Positions 40,071-49,686 of a stretch of 64,000 nucleotides of DNA are shown here, in pieces. The stretch comes from Neobacillus drentensis NBRC 102427 (GTDB taxonomy: Bacteria; Bacillota; Bacilli; Bacillales; Cytobacillaceae). A model generated the notes under the pieces. It was not told the origin of the DNA. It made no database searches and worked only from the letters and a program-made list of their open reading frames with translations. The stretch is from contig NZ_BCUX01000009.1 of assembly GCF_001591445.1 (NCBI RefSeq), positions 1 through 64,000 on the forward strand. The letters run 5' to 3'. A program made the position numbers and the translations under genes. Within the stretch, counting starts at the first letter, position 1; every line of letters starts with the position of its first letter.

Positions 40071-40371
40071 TTGTCAGCGCTCCCCTTCTCCCACTCATAT
40101 ATATGGTAAAGAAGCTTGGACAATTTGACAAGTACTTAAAGGGAATTAGCACTTATCAATAAGTGCCAATTCCCAATCTATAATGAACGCCTTCAACAGA
40201 AGCCCTAGGATATTCTATTGTTCGGCGGAATTCCTTGTGTAAGATTAGTGTAGCCTTTTATCAGTCTCACTATTTTGACAACTCTTGTCAGTTAAGGAAA
40301 TGCATTTTGATGTAAGCTGGATTTTTTCATGAGAATGACTTATACTATATGTGAAATAGGAGGGGTAGACT
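40071..40371. other. Divergent promoter region between holA and yqzM
   Basis: It contains a strong 34-base imperfect hairpin (40141-40174: GGGAATTaGCACTT / AAGTGCcAATTCCC) without a U-run. On the yqzM side a candidate TATACT or TATATG -10 sits near 40342-40351. No coding sequence is supported. A minus-strand frame that crosses yqzM is an overlap artefact. Confidence 0.6.
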
Positions 40372-40506
40372 GTGAATGAATTTGAAAAAGATGTGCAAAG
40401 TAAACGAAACGACGCTATTGATTCTGGGGTAGGATTTGGGGTTTCCTTTGGTTTTTTTGCGATAATGTTTATCGTTGCGACAGTCATTAAAGTAATCGGT
40501 TCATAA
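40372..40506 (+). CDS. yqzM: YqzM family small membrane protein
   Basis: A 44-residue protein: a charged N-terminal part (MNEFEKDVQSKRNDAIDSG) and one membrane helix (FGVSFGFFAIMFIVATVIKVIG). A GTG start follows AGGAGGGGTAGACT. Length, sequence style and position between holA and comEC match B. subtilis yqzM, whose function is unknown. Confidence 0.92.
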   Translation: MNEFEKDVQSKRNDAIDSGVGFGVSFGFFAIMFIVATVIKVIGS

Positions 40507-40534
40507 TGAATGGCTACATATGTGTAATTTAGGG

Positions 40535-40557
40535 GACTGCATTCCTGCAGTCTTTTT
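40535..40557 (+). terminator. Terminator after yqzM
   Basis: GACTGCA / TGCAGTC with a TTCC loop and a T5 run, 28 bases after the yqzM stop, facing comEC. Confidence 0.88.
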
Positions 40558-40581
40558 AATTTTTTCTTGAGATGCTTTATC

Positions 40582-42909
40582 CTATGGTAAATAGGGAGAA
40601 ATGGTTCCAGATCCATGATAAAATTTATAGGTTATCGCCCCTTGCTGGTCCGTTCGGAAAATTAATGTGTTAGTTTTTTTTAATCGTTCGAGCACCTCTG
40701 AATGCGGGTGGCCGAAGCGATTTTTTTCACCTACAGAAATCAGGGCAGCTTTCGGGTTTATTTGAGTGATAAAAGCTTCTGCACTTGATGTTTTACTGCC
40801 ATGGTGACCGACTTTTAAAACGTCAATTTTTAAATGAGGATATTTTTTAATAATTTTTTCTTCTCCTTCTTGATCAAGATCGCCACCAAAAAACCAACGA
40901 ACTCCCCCTAATTTAGCCAAAAAAGCAATGGACCCACTGTTTCTTTCCCCTGGAAAGTTCTTTTCTGGGGAAAGGATATAAAATTCATTTTCTCCACTAA
41001 CCCAGCGGTCTCCTTCTGAAACTTTTATGACAGCAATTTTTTTCTTTTGTGCCTCCAGGGTAATATCCAGTTCAGTATCAGATGGTGCGATTACAGAAGG
41101 CATCAGAATTTGTTTTACTTCAAGCTCATTTAAAATCGAGAATGCCCCTCCAATATGATCCATATCCCCATGTGTCAAGATAAGTTTATCTATCTTGGTA
41201 ATTCCTTTTCCTTTTAGAAATGGCACAACAACATCCCTTCCCACTTCAAATGGTTTTGTACGTTCTCGCCACTTTTCTTCCGCGTAATTCATGGTCCCAC
41301 CTGTATCAATGAGATACGTCCCTTTCCCGTGTGGAAATTGAATTAGAATACTATCCCCTTGACCAACATCAATCATTGTCACTTCAGAATAAGGATATAG
41401 CCAATTCCAACCTTGCTGAAATATTATCAGCCCAAGACATAATAAGATGAGGAGACCCTTCCTTTTCGGAAATCTTTTGGTTTCCCAAATATAAAAAATG
41501 AAAAGCAAGATAAAAATATAGATCGAAAGTAATAACCAATTGGGCCTTCCAGGGCTAAAACGGAAGAAACTAAAATCAGCAAGGAACTCAATCAGGTGAT
41601 TAGAGAGGCTAATGATGGTTAAAAAAAATTTTATAAGAATGAGTGGAGTTTTTCCAAATACAAACTGAATGATATACAAAAGATACAATCCAGGGAGGTA
41701 CAAAAATGAAAAAAGCGGAATGTACACCATATTAGCGAATATCCCTATCAATGAAACCTCAAAGTAATGATACAGTAAGAACGGAAGTGCAGCTAATTGT
41801 GCAATTAGCGATGTAGCAAGCATCCTCGTGCTGTTCCTTTCATAGCCTTGAAGTATATATGGTGCTGACAAAATGATCACAAGACTTACTGAGAAAGAGA
41901 GTTGAAAACCTGCATCAAAAATCACCATTGGGTTAAAAAACAAATAGAATAGAAAGGCCAAGCTAATAGCATCTAAGGGGATAAGCTTCAGGCGCGTTTT
42001 TAACTTAACAGTCAGTAACACGAGGAAAATCATGATCGCTGAGCGGATTACAGATGGTGAACCACCGGTTAGAATGACATAAATGGGCAGGAGCATTAGA
42101 AGAAAATTAATCATGAACTGTCTTGTTAGTCCAAATCGAATCCCAATATAAAAAACCATCGCGATTAATAATGAAACATGGAGTCCTGAAATGGCGAGTA
42201 AATGAACAATCCCAGTCTTTTGATACGCAGATAAAACTTCCGGGTCAAACAAATTTCTGTCCCCGAATATTAATGCAGCTGAAAGTGAAGCAATTTCGAC
42301 GGGAAAATGAGACTCTAAATAATTAATTCCAGAATATCGAAGTTGTTTGATCATTTCTACTGGAGTAGTCTTCACGGAAGAGCAATTTTGAAGTGGACTT
42401 GCTTGGGTCTCTACTATCCAATAAATATTCTGCCTCGATAAATAATTTCGGTAATTAAATGCATTGGGGTTTTTAGCAATCGCTGGTTTTTCCAGAGTGC
42501 CTGACACCCTGCATAAACAATGATAAAACGTTTTTGTTTTTAAATTTTCTTTTTCTTGTTCTGATTTAATTTTGTAACGGATGAGGAGTTTTTCCTTGAA
42601 TTTGGCATCTGTAGCCAGTACCTGTAATAAGTCGCCATCAATTTTGGGGTCTTGTGCATAGTGTAGATAAAAGGTTGTAGTGGATGCGGGGATGCCTGTT
42701 TTATTTATGGATACTGCATGTAGACCGATTAATAAAAAGGTTAAAAAACAAATGGCTATGATCGCAAGGTGCAATTTCTTAAAGCGTTTATATTTAAATA
42801 GAAGATAAAGATAAAGGGTTTGGATGAGGATAAACGATATCCAATGATATTGAGCAGAGAGCACGCCTAATAAAGCAGAGATTGCAAAATAAAGATATTT
42901 TCCATTCAT
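40582..42909 (-). CDS. comEC: Competence DNA-uptake channel ComEC
   Basis: A 775-residue membrane protein that moves single-stranded DNA into the cell during transformation. It has N-terminal membrane helices with an external OB-like domain (about 60-190), then the competence domain with 'HLLAISGLHVSLL' and 'GGSPSVIRSAIM' followed by more helices. The C-terminal metallo-beta-lactamase domain carries 'TMIDVGQGDSILIQFP', 'ILTHGDMDHIGG' and 'VLKVGHHGSKTSS'. All three parts are full length. It is last in the comEA-comEB-comEC order. Confidence 0.96.
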   Translation of the reverse strand: MNGKYLYFAISALLGVLSAQYHWISFILIQTLYLYLLFKYKRFKKLHLAIIAICFLTFLLIGLHAVSINKTGIPASTTTFYLHYAQDPKIDGDLLQVLATDAKFKEKLLIRYKIKSEQEKENLKTKTFYHCLCRVSGTLEKPAIAKNPNAFNYRNYLSRQNIYWIVETQASPLQNCSSVKTTPVEMIKQLRYSGINYLESHFPVEIASLSAALIFGDRNLFDPEVLSAYQKTGIVHLLAISGLHVSLLIAMVFYIGIRFGLTRQFMINFLLMLLPIYVILTGGSPSVIRSAIMIFLVLLTVKLKTRLKLIPLDAISLAFLFYLFFNPMVIFDAGFQLSFSVSLVIILSAPYILQGYERNSTRMLATSLIAQLAALPFLLYHYFEVSLIGIFANMVYIPLFSFLYLPGLYLLYIIQFVFGKTPLILIKFFLTIISLSNHLIEFLADFSFFRFSPGRPNWLLLSIYIFILLFIFYIWETKRFPKRKGLLILLCLGLIIFQQGWNWLYPYSEVTMIDVGQGDSILIQFPHGKGTYLIDTGGTMNYAEEKWRERTKPFEVGRDVVVPFLKGKGITKIDKLILTHGDMDHIGGAFSILNELEVKQILMPSVIAPSDTELDITLEAQKKKIAVIKVSEGDRWVSGENEFYILSPEKNFPGERNSGSIAFLAKLGGVRWFFGGDLDQEGEEKIIKKYPHLKIDVLKVGHHGSKTSSAEAFITQINPKAALISVGEKNRFGHPHSEVLERLKKTNTLIFRTDQQGAITYKFYHGSGTISPYLP

Positions 42910-42982
42910 TTGATTTTCTCCCTAAGGGATTTTTTTACAAAAGACAGAAGAGCCGACAAAGAGCCGGCATTCATCTGCAGAA

Positions 42983-43444
42983 TTAATACTTAACCGTCCG
43001 TAAATCAATAACCGATTCATCCAGCGTTACCTTTTCAATAGTTACATTGGCCTGTTGGAAGAGTTCAATTGCATACGGGTGATTTTTATAATCCTCCGCG
43101 TAATAAACGGTTTTAATACCCGCTTGGATAATTGCTTTACAGCATTGAAGGCAGGGGAAATGGGTGACATAAATTTCAGCTTCAGCTGTCGGGACCCCAA
43201 ATTTAGCACATTGAAGCAGTGCATTCATCTCAGCGTGAATCGTTCTGACACAATGATTGTCAATTACATAGCAACCCTTATCAATACAATGGTCTCCACC
43301 CGTTATTGAGCCGTTATAGCCTCCAGCGATAATACGTTTATCCCTAACAATTGTAGCTCCCACAGTCAGCCGTGTACATGTGCTTCTTAGTGCGAGTAAA
43401 TGGCTTTGTGCCATAAAATATTGATCCCATGAGATTCGTTCCAC
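42983..43444 (-). CDS. comEB: ComEB, dCMP deaminase family protein
   Basis: A 153-residue cytidine/deoxycytidylate deaminase-fold protein. The zinc motifs are intact: 'HAEMNAL' (HxE) and 'PCLQCC' (PCxxC). A further set 'HCIDKGC...HCVR' resembles the extra zinc site of phage-type dCMP deaminases. It probably makes dUMP. Its link to competence is by operon only. The GTG at 43444 matches MERISW in B. subtilis and follows GGGAGTGGGAG. Confidence 0.94.
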   Translation of the reverse strand: MERISWDQYFMAQSHLLALRSTCTRLTVGATIVRDKRIIAGGYNGSITGGDHCIDKGCYVIDNHCVRTIHAEMNALLQCAKFGVPTAEAEIYVTHFPCLQCCKAIIQAGIKTVYYAEDYKNHPYAIELFQQANVTIEKVTLDESVIDLRTVKY

Positions 43445-43518
43445 TTCTCCCACTCCCTTTAAAAATTCTCTCACTTAAGTTTAATAGGGTTTGTCCATTT
43501 AGGTCAATTAGAGTTTCA

Positions 43519-44163
43519 CTAAATCGCGAGTAAATCTTTGAGTTTGTCGAATGTTTTATCCCCGATACCGCTAATATTCTTCAAATCTTCAATAGCTTTA
43601 AATGGGCCGTTTGTATTCCTATATTCAATGATGGCGGCTGCTTTAGCTGGACCGATGCCGGGAAGATTTTGCAATTCCGTTTCATCCGCCTTATTTATAT
43701 TAATTTTTGCTTCCTTTTGATTACCCCCTGAACCTATTTGGCTGCCCCCCGAAGATATTATGGGAGCTCCCTCCTCGCCCTTTGCAGGGATATAAATAAT
43801 CATTTCATCCTGAACATGCTCAGCAAAATTCACCTGTCCCTGGTCTGCCTTGTCCGTTAAACCACCCGCTCGACTGATTACATCAATAACCCTCTCATCA
43901 GCGTTTGCTTGATAAACACCCGGAAGTTTGATTTGCCCCTTAACATCGACCATAATTTTCTCAGGCATTGCTTGTTGACTTGCAGGTTTAGTCGTTTCTG
44001 TTTCTGTTTCCTTTTCTCCTACTTGAGACTTCTCTTCCAGACTAATGGAAGCAGTGGGGAGAGGCTCAGGATTTTCATTGACATAAAAATAATAAAATCC
44101 TCCGATTGCAATAATAGCCATAACTAAAACAGGTATTTTGTGTTCAACCAACCAGTCTTTCAC
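43519..44163 (-). CDS. comEA: Competence DNA receptor ComEA
   Basis: A 214-residue membrane-anchored DNA receptor. An N-terminal membrane segment (about 10-27) leads to an extracellular SLBB domain ('IMVDVKGQIKLPGVYQANADERVIDVISRAGG'), a Gly/Ser-rich linker, and a C-terminal double helix-hairpin-helix ('INKADETELQNLPGIGPAKAAAIIEYR', 'IEDLKNISGIGDKTFDKLK') that binds double-stranded DNA. First gene of the comE operon, divergent from comER with overlapping control regions. Confidence 0.96.
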   Translation of the reverse strand: MKDWLVEHKIPVLVMAIIAIGGFYYFYVNENPEPLPTASISLEEKSQVGEKETETETTKPASQQAMPEKIMVDVKGQIKLPGVYQANADERVIDVISRAGGLTDKADQGQVNFAEHVQDEMIIYIPAKGEEGAPIISSGGSQIGSGGNQKEAKININKADETELQNLPGIGPAKAAAIIEYRNTNGPFKAIEDLKNISGIGDKTFDKLKDLLAI

Positions 44164-44250
44164 TTGAATCCTTCCTTTCTAAAGGTATATTTCACTTACA
44201 GATTTCATATGGTTATAAAAGAAACTTGCTTGCGAAGGAGGGTCGGAACA

Positions 44251-45075
44251 ATGAATATAGGCATTATCGGTACTGGAAATATGGGAGGCATGCTGGTAGA
44301 GGCCCTAATTGAAGGAAAAGCCATTTCCCCTGCTTCTATGATGATTACAAACAGGACAAAATCAAAAGCAATGTTGCTTAAAGATAAATATAAGGAACTA
44401 CGGGTTGGAGCGAATCCAAGAGAAGTTGCCGCTGCGTCCGACTTGGTATTTGTTTGTGTAAAACCATTAGATGTATGTAAAATTCTAAATGAAATGAAAC
44501 TACATTTAAGCCCGGAAAAATGCCTCATTTCCATAACGAGTCCTGTCAGTACAAGCCAAATTGAAAAGATGGTAACTTGTTCTGCCATAAGAGTCATCCC
44601 AAGTATCACGAATCGGGCATTATCCGGGGTGTCATTAATTACTTATGGTGAAAATTGCAGCGATCTTTGGAAATCTAGGGTAGAGAAGTTAATTGCGAAG
44701 ATTTCGGTTCCCTATCAAATTGATGAAAAAATAACGAGGTCTTCTTCTGATATCGTCAGCTGCGGTCCCGCTTTTTTCAGCTATCTTCTTCAGCGCTTTA
44801 TCCAAGCTGCTGTAAAAGAGACCGAAATTGATGAAGATGCAGCAACGATTATGGCGAGCGAAATGATTGTGGGACTGGGTGAATTATTAAAGCAAGGGCA
44901 TTATACGTTATCAACATTGCAGAAAAAGGTATGTGTAAAAGGCGGGATAACAGGTGAAGGAATAAAAGTACTGGATACCGAGTTCGGAGATGTATTTGAG
45001 CACTTATTTCAGGCAACGCAGGCAAAATTTAAAGAGGATCTAGACAAAGTCGAAACACAATTCTCTAATTATTAG
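44251..45075 (+). CDS. comER: ComER, pyrroline-5-carboxylate reductase family protein
   Basis: A 274-residue protein with an N-terminal Rossmann fold ('MNIGIIGTGNMGGMLVEALIEG') and a P5C-reductase-like C-terminal dimerisation domain ('LGELLKQGHYTLSTLQKKVCVKGGITGEGIKVLD'). The ATG at 44251 follows GAAGGAGGG. An upstream extension to 44140 overlaps comEA and is not supported. It is divergent to comEA as in B. subtilis. In relatives it influences Spo0A/biofilm entry, but its substrate is not known. Confidence 0.94.
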   Translation: MNIGIIGTGNMGGMLVEALIEGKAISPASMMITNRTKSKAMLLKDKYKELRVGANPREVAAASDLVFVCVKPLDVCKILNEMKLHLSPEKCLISITSPVSTSQIEKMVTCSAIRVIPSITNRALSGVSLITYGENCSDLWKSRVEKLIAKISVPYQIDEKITRSSSDIVSCGPAFFSYLLQRFIQAAVKETEIDEDAATIMASEMIVGLGELLKQGHYTLSTLQKKVCVKGGITGEGIKVLDTEFGDVFEHLFQATQAKFKEDLDKVETQFSNY

Positions 45076-45111
45076 TTTCGCCATTTACTGACAAAATTCC
45101 TTCTTCCTCAT

Positions 45112-45146
45112 AAAAAAAAGCCATCTTATTTTAGATGGCTTTTTTA
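45112..45146. terminator. Bidirectional terminator between comER and yqeM
   Basis: AAAAAAGCCATCT / AGATGGCTTTTTT with a 6-base loop. It overlaps the last codons of yqeM and has U-runs on both sides. Confidence 0.9.
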
Positions 45147-45889
45147 CCTTTTCTCGCAACAAAAAAGATACGTTCTGATTGTGTTTGGGGCTCCGAATCT
45201 TCAAAATCTGCACATACCTCTAACAACTCAAACCCAGCCTCGATTAACCAGGTTTTATATTGTTGGACTGCATATGTTCGTTGATAATGGAGCTCATCGA
45301 ATCGATCATACTTCCCTGTCCGTTCATCCAAAACAAAAAAGCTTAACTCATGTTCCACACTATTTGGACTTTCTCCAGGGAAACTATTCCAGATGTATGA
45401 AACATGATCATCGCTAGCAGCAAAGGTTTGATTAATGAATAGATGAGAAATTTTATAAATAGAATGGACATCAAAAATAAAAATTCCTTCATGGGTCAAA
45501 TGCTGGAAGGCGTTTGAAAAAGTAGCCCTCACTTCTTCCTCTGTTTGCAGATAATTTAATGAATCACAAAAAATCCCGATCACATCAAATTCGCCCTGAC
45601 CTTCCAAGTCAGCCATGTTCTGCTGAAAAAACGGGATTTTGACTCCTTTTTCCTCAGCCTTTGCCTGTGCTACGGCAAGCATATCCTCAGATAAATCGAC
45701 ACCCGTTACTTGAAAGCTGTCTTTTGCAAACCGGACGGAGAGTTCTCCTGTCCCACATGCGAGGTCGAGCAAGCGGTTCCCCGTAACGTTATATTTCACA
45801 CACCTATCTTTGACAAACTGGACCCACTCATCATAGGGTGCGTCGTTCATTAGTTCATCATAAAGATAGGCGAATTGCTGATAACTCAT
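45131..45889 (-). CDS. yqeM: Class I SAM-dependent methyltransferase YqeM
   Basis: A 252-residue methyltransferase with motif I 'LLDLACGTGELSVRFA', motif II 'VTGVDLSEDMLAVAQAKA' and 'FDVIGIFCDSLNYL'. The C-terminal half is beta-rich with 'YQRTYAVQQYKTWLIEAGF'. The substrate is unknown. It overlaps rsfS by 4 bases and is the last gene of the yqeG-yqeM operon. Confidence 0.94.
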   Translation of the reverse strand: MSYQQFAYLYDELMNDAPYDEWVQFVKDRCVKYNVTGNRLLDLACGTGELSVRFAKDSFQVTGVDLSEDMLAVAQAKAEEKGVKIPFFQQNMADLEGQGEFDVIGIFCDSLNYLQTEEEVRATFSNAFQHLTHEGIFIFDVHSIYKISHLFINQTFAASDDHVSYIWNSFPGESPNSVEHELSFFVLDERTGKYDRFDELHYQRTYAVQQYKTWLIEAGFELLEVCADFEDSEPQTQSERIFFVARKGKKAI

Positions 45890-46242
45890 GAATTCAGCGC
45901 ACTATGGATATCTTCCAACGGCGCATCGCCCCATAGACGCTCCAATTTATAATAACTTCTTTCGTCACGATGAAAAACATGGGCTACCACATCACCTAGA
46001 TCAATCAACACCCATCTAGCTTCATCATAACCCTCAATCCTTTTTACGTCATACCCAAGTTCTTGTGCTTTATCTTTCATTTCCTTTGCAATCGCCTGAA
46101 CTTGTTTATCCGAATTGCCATGGCAAATGATAAAATAATCAGCAATTAACGAAATCCCCTGCATATTAAGGGCTAAAATGTCTTCAGCACGTTTGTCATC
46201 TGCTGCTTTAACAGCAACTTTTAAAAGTTCTTGATTATCCAT
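45886..46242 (-). CDS. rsfS: Ribosomal silencing factor RsfS
   Basis: A 118-residue RsfS/YqeL/Iojap protein that binds uL14 and prevents subunit joining in nutrient-poor cells. Conserved 'ADDKRAEDILALNMQGISLIADYFIICHGNSDKQVQAIA' and 'WVLIDLGDVVAHVFHRDERSYYKLERLWGDA' are intact. It is coupled to yqeK (3-base gap) and yqeM (4-base overlap). Confidence 0.97.
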   Translation of the reverse strand: MDNQELLKVAVKAADDKRAEDILALNMQGISLIADYFIICHGNSDKQVQAIAKEMKDKAQELGYDVKRIEGYDEARWVLIDLGDVVAHVFHRDERSYYKLERLWGDAPLEDIHSALNS

Positions 46243-46245
46243 TAA

Positions 46246-46812
46246 TCAATCCTCCAGTTTTCTTATAAGGTCATTGTAGGTATAGAATGTTTCAGGGTAT
46301 ACGGTTTGATTCTTTTTCAATAAAAAAATGATTGTATTTTTGACTGCCATTATTAATGCTTTATCTAAATTTTCTTTGGCCACATTTCTTACTTCTTCAA
46401 CACCTGGAAAATGCCGGCCCGGTTCAATATAGTCGGCTAAATAAATGATTTTATCAAGTAAGGTCATTCCAGGTCTTCCTGATGTATGAAAACGGATCGC
46501 TTCCAACACTTCCGGGTGGATTATACCCGCTTCTTTTTCTGCCAAGTAAGCCCCTACAGGTGCATGCCATAATTCCGAATTATATTCAAGCAAATTTTGT
46601 GGAAATCCTTGTTCGATAATGATTTCCTTCATTTCAGCTTTGGGGCGAAATTTTGCATAATCATGAAAAATCGCAGCTAATTCCGCTTTTTGTTCATCGC
46701 CGCCATATTGCTTGGCAAGTGCAATCGCTGTCTCCATTACTCCTAAGGTATGCTGATAGCGGTGATCGGTTAATTGGATCTTAACAAGCTTTAACGCCTC
46801 TTCACGTTCCAT
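46246..46812 (-). CDS. yqeK: HD-domain hydrolase YqeK (symmetrical Ap4A hydrolase family)
   Basis: A 188-residue HD-domain enzyme. Metal-binding residues are in '[12 protein letters not shown]', '[12 protein letters not shown]', '[11 protein letters not shown]' and '[27 protein letters not shown]'. Characterised YqeK proteins split Ap4A symmetrically to ADP, which removes an alarmone-like nucleotide. It overlaps nadD by 11 bases, and some bacteria fuse the two activities. Confidence 0.95.
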   Translation of the reverse strand: MEREEALKLVKIQLTDHRYQHTLGVMETAIALAKQYGGDEQKAELAAIFHDYAKFRPKAEMKEIIIEQGFPQNLLEYNSELWHAPVGAYLAEKEAGIIHPEVLEAIRFHTSGRPGMTLLDKIIYLADYIEPGRHFPGVEEVRNVAKENLDKALIMAVKNTIIFLLKKNQTVYPETFYTYNDLIRKLED

Positions 46813-47371
46813 ATAAATGCTTCTCCTCGATAAATTGAATGACCGAATCGGGCAGTAAATAACGAACAGTCTTGCCGTTTTTTACCCGATCTCGGATCAT
46901 ACTTGATGACACATCCAATGCAGGTACATCTACATAAAGGACGGGGTAGTCTGTTTGACTGCTATATGATGGTCTTTCAACTCCAACAAATTGGACCAAT
47001 TTAATAAGTTCATCAATTTTATGCCATTTCGGCAGGTATTCAATCATATCCGCTCCAATAATAAAGAAAAACTGATGGTTAGGATACTGGTTATTCATCA
47101 TCTTCATCGTATCGACCGTATAAGAAGGACCTTGCCGATGAAGTTCTATTGTTTCCACTCGAAAGGCGTCATTTCCTCCGATGGCTAATTCGAGCATTTG
47201 AAGACGGTCTTCATTACTAATCGATTCTGATTTTTTCTTATGAGGAGGCTCTTGGTTTGGGAGAAACCAAATCTCATCAAGCTGAAGAGTGGAAAGAACC
47301 TCATTTGCAATTAAAAGATGTCCATTATGGGGAGGATCAAAGGTTCCTCCTAATATTCCCACCTTCAACAT
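46802..47371 (-). CDS. nadD: Nicotinate-mononucleotide adenylyltransferase NadD
   Basis: A 189-residue nucleotidyltransferase that makes deamido-NAD. The nucleotide-binding motif '[18 protein letters not shown]' (residues about 5-22) and the C-terminal '[33 protein letters not shown]' (ISSTxIR-like) are intact. It lies between yhbY and yqeK in the same operon. Confidence 0.97.
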   Translation of the reverse strand: MLKVGILGGTFDPPHNGHLLIANEVLSTLQLDEIWFLPNQEPPHKKKSESISNEDRLQMLELAIGGNDAFRVETIELHRQGPSYTVDTMKMMNNQYPNHQFFFIIGADMIEYLPKWHKIDELIKLVQFVGVERPSYSSQTDYPVLYVDVPALDVSSSMIRDRVKNGKTVRYLLPDSVIQFIEEKHLYGT

Positions 47372-47397
47372 GCGATCGTCTCCTTATACCATTTTGA

Positions 47398-47688
47398 TTA
47401 TGGAAGTTTGATTGATTTCTTTTCGACTGACTCTTTATATAGGACAATCGTATTTCCAATAAGTTGAACAATTTCCGCACCCGTACCTACAGCTAACTGC
47501 TCAGCAACCACTGTTTTATCTTCTTCACAATTTTGCAAAATGCTGACTTTAAAAAGCTCTCTTGCTTCTAGTGCATCCGCTACTTGTTTAATCATATTTT
47601 CGTTAACTCCACCTTTGCCTACTTGAAAAATAGGATCAAGATGGTGGGCCTTTGAACGTAAAAAACTTTTTTGCTTTCCTGTTAACAT
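47398..47688 (-). CDS. yhbY: YhbY-type ribosome assembly RNA-binding protein
   Basis: A 96-residue CRM-domain protein (B. subtilis YqeI) that associates with pre-50S particles. It has 'LTGKQKSFLRSKAHHLDPIFQVGKGGVNENMIKQVADALEARELFKV' and the 'AEIVQLIGNTIVLYK' ending. It overlaps aroE by 7 bases. Confidence 0.95.
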   Translation of the reverse strand: MLTGKQKSFLRSKAHHLDPIFQVGKGGVNENMIKQVADALEARELFKVSILQNCEEDKTVVAEQLAVGTGAEIVQLIGNTIVLYKESVEKKSIKLP

Positions 47689-48521
47689 GTTCTTCCTCCT
47701 AGTTGTTTTAACACATTATCTCTCATTCTTTCCACATCCGGGAAAATTCCCGTCCATTTTTCAAAAGCAAGTGCACCTTGATAAACAAACATGTCTAACC
47801 CGTTTTGGATGTTTGCTCCATGGATACGCGCTTCTTGTAAAAATTGAGTTTCAAGCGGATTGTATATGATATCACAAAAGAATGTCTCTTTCCTTATATT
47901 TATTAGTTCAACGGGCTTTACACCAATTTTTGGGGACATGCCAATCAGTGTGGTTTGGATTATCAAATCATATTCCCCTATCGATTGACTTACCTCGTCA
48001 AACGAAATAGCACTAGATGAAACGGAATAAGGACAGTCATTGATTAATTCCTGAGCTCTCTCTACCGTCCGATTAGCAATGTTTAATACGGTGGGGTTTT
48101 CCTTTGCCAAAGTAAAATAGATAGCTCTCGCAGCCCCGCCTGCTCCGATCATCAACACCTTTTGGTCTGCTATTTTAGGCAGAAACGCATTTAAGCCTTT
48201 TAAAAAACCAGGACCATCTGTGTTATAGCCAATTAGCTGACCGTTTTCATTTACAACCGTATTCACCGCCCCTATGTTCGCGGCTAATTCATCAATGCCA
48301 TCTAGAAAGGGAATGATATTACTTTTATGTGGTACAGTTACATTAAAGCCACCGACGCCAAGCGTTTTTAATCCCTTAACCGCATCATGTAAATCCGCAT
48401 CCTCCACTTGAAAGGGCAGATAGACGGCATCAATATTATAATATGAAAATAAATCATTGAGCATAACCGGAGACATACTATGCCCGATTGGATTCCCCAA
48501 AACAGCAAATAATTTCTTCAC
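47682..48521 (-). CDS. aroE: Shikimate dehydrogenase AroE
   Basis: A 279-residue NADP-dependent dehydrogenase of the aromatic amino acid pathway. The substrate site is seen in 'AVLGNPIGHSMSPVMLNDLF' (SxS) and the catalytic Lys/Asn in 'GFNVTVPHKSNIIPF'. The cofactor loop is 'MIGAGGAARAIYF', and 'NRTVERAQEL' gives the phosphate-binding Arg. The GTG at 48521 follows GGGGGGAATATTG. It sits in an otherwise ribosome-related operon, as in B. subtilis. Confidence 0.97.
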   Translation of the reverse strand: MKKLFAVLGNPIGHSMSPVMLNDLFSYYNIDAVYLPFQVEDADLHDAVKGLKTLGVGGFNVTVPHKSNIIPFLDGIDELAANIGAVNTVVNENGQLIGYNTDGPGFLKGLNAFLPKIADQKVLMIGAGGAARAIYFTLAKENPTVLNIANRTVERAQELINDCPYSVSSSAISFDEVSQSIGEYDLIIQTTLIGMSPKIGVKPVELINIRKETFFCDIIYNPLETQFLQEARIHGANIQNGLDMFVYQGALAFEKWTGIFPDVERMRDNVLKQLGGRTC

Positions 48522-48576
48522 CAATATTCCCCCCACCCGTGGTAGAACTTTAAAACCTGACCCTAATGATTTCTAT

Positions 48577-49683
48577 CTATATTAACGATTTTCGAATTAA
48601 TGCTTGGACACCTTTAGGTACATAGGCCGCCACTTTTGCACCTGCCTCATTCACTGTAATCCAACCAAGTCCTGAGAAAACGATATCTGTTTTTGCTTCT
48701 TTCACAATAAATTCATGTTTCACAAGCTCTGGAAAAGAATCTAATTGTTCGATGCGGGGTGGTGTCAACATTTCCCCCACATGCTTTTCATAGAGGTCAT
48801 CCGCATTTTCAATTTTTGTTCTGTGTATATTCAATTCATTAGAAACATAACAAACAAAGGATCTTCGTCCGCCACTGATATAATCAAAGCGAGCCAAGCC
48901 TCCGAAGAATAAGGTCTGACCTTCATTTAACTGAAACACCTTTGGCTTAATTTCCTTCTTAGGAGTGATAATTTTCAAATCTCTCTTATCTACAAAATGC
49001 GCCATTTGATGATGGTTGATAATTCCAGGTGAGTCAATTAAGAATTTTTCATCATCAAGCGGAATTTTGATAATATCCAATGTCGTTCCCGGAAAATGGG
49101 AGGTGGTAATCACATCTTCTTCTCCCGTTACTTCTTTAATAATTCGGTTGATAAACGTTGATTTCCCAACATTTGTACAACCAACCACATAAACGTCTTT
49201 CCCATTTCTATATTCATCAATGGCCGCCGCCGTTTCCTTAACAAATAAGCCTTTTGCTGCACTTACAAGGAATACATCTTCTGGCTTTAAACCAAGTTCT
49301 TTCGCCTCATGCTTCATCCAGTGAATTAATTTGCCATGCTTCACCGATTTTGGCAACAAATCAACTTTGTTGCCGACAAGAAGAACTTTGTTCCCGCCAA
49401 CAAAGCGGTGTAAACCAGGAAGCCAGCTGCCATTAAAATCAAAAATATCGACAATCATGACTATTAAAGCATCTGACTTACCCATTTCATTTAATATTTT
49501 CAAAAAATCATCATCCGTTAAGCTTACATCTTGAACCTCATTGTAATGCTTGAGACGAAAACATCGTTGGCAAATAATCATTTCCTTTTCCAAAGCCGAT
49601 GCTGGGGCATATCCTAGTTCCTCTGGGTTATCTGTTTGAACTTTTACTCCACAACCCATACAAATATATTGATGTTCACTCAC
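48577..49683 (-). CDS. yqeH: Ribosome biogenesis GTPase YqeH
   Basis: A 368-residue circularly permuted GTPase required for 30S assembly. An N-terminal zinc finger 'CMGCGVKVQT...CQRCFRLKHYNEV' precedes the permuted G-domain: G4 'GNKVDLLP', G5 'VSAAKG', then G1 'GCTNVGKSTFIN', G2 'FPGTTLD' and G3 'DSPGI'. The C-terminal domain ends 'VQALIRKSLI'. It is directly downstream of yqeG (3-base gap). Confidence 0.97.
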   Translation of the reverse strand: MSEHQYICMGCGVKVQTDNPEELGYAPASALEKEMIICQRCFRLKHYNEVQDVSLTDDDFLKILNEMGKSDALIVMIVDIFDFNGSWLPGLHRFVGGNKVLLVGNKVDLLPKSVKHGKLIHWMKHEAKELGLKPEDVFLVSAAKGLFVKETAAAIDEYRNGKDVYVVGCTNVGKSTFINRIIKEVTGEEDVITTSHFPGTTLDIIKIPLDDEKFLIDSPGIINHHQMAHFVDKRDLKIITPKKEIKPKVFQLNEGQTLFFGGLARFDYISGGRRSFVCYVSNELNIHRTKIENADDLYEKHVGEMLTPPRIEQLDSFPELVKHEFIVKEAKTDIVFSGLGWITVNEAGAKVAAYVPKGVQALIRKSLI

Positions 49684-49686
49684 ACA

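Noticed and set aside
40245-40616. A 123-codon minus-strand frame ending before comEC
   Set aside because: It is antisense to yqzM and to its terminator. Both have clear plus-strand signals.
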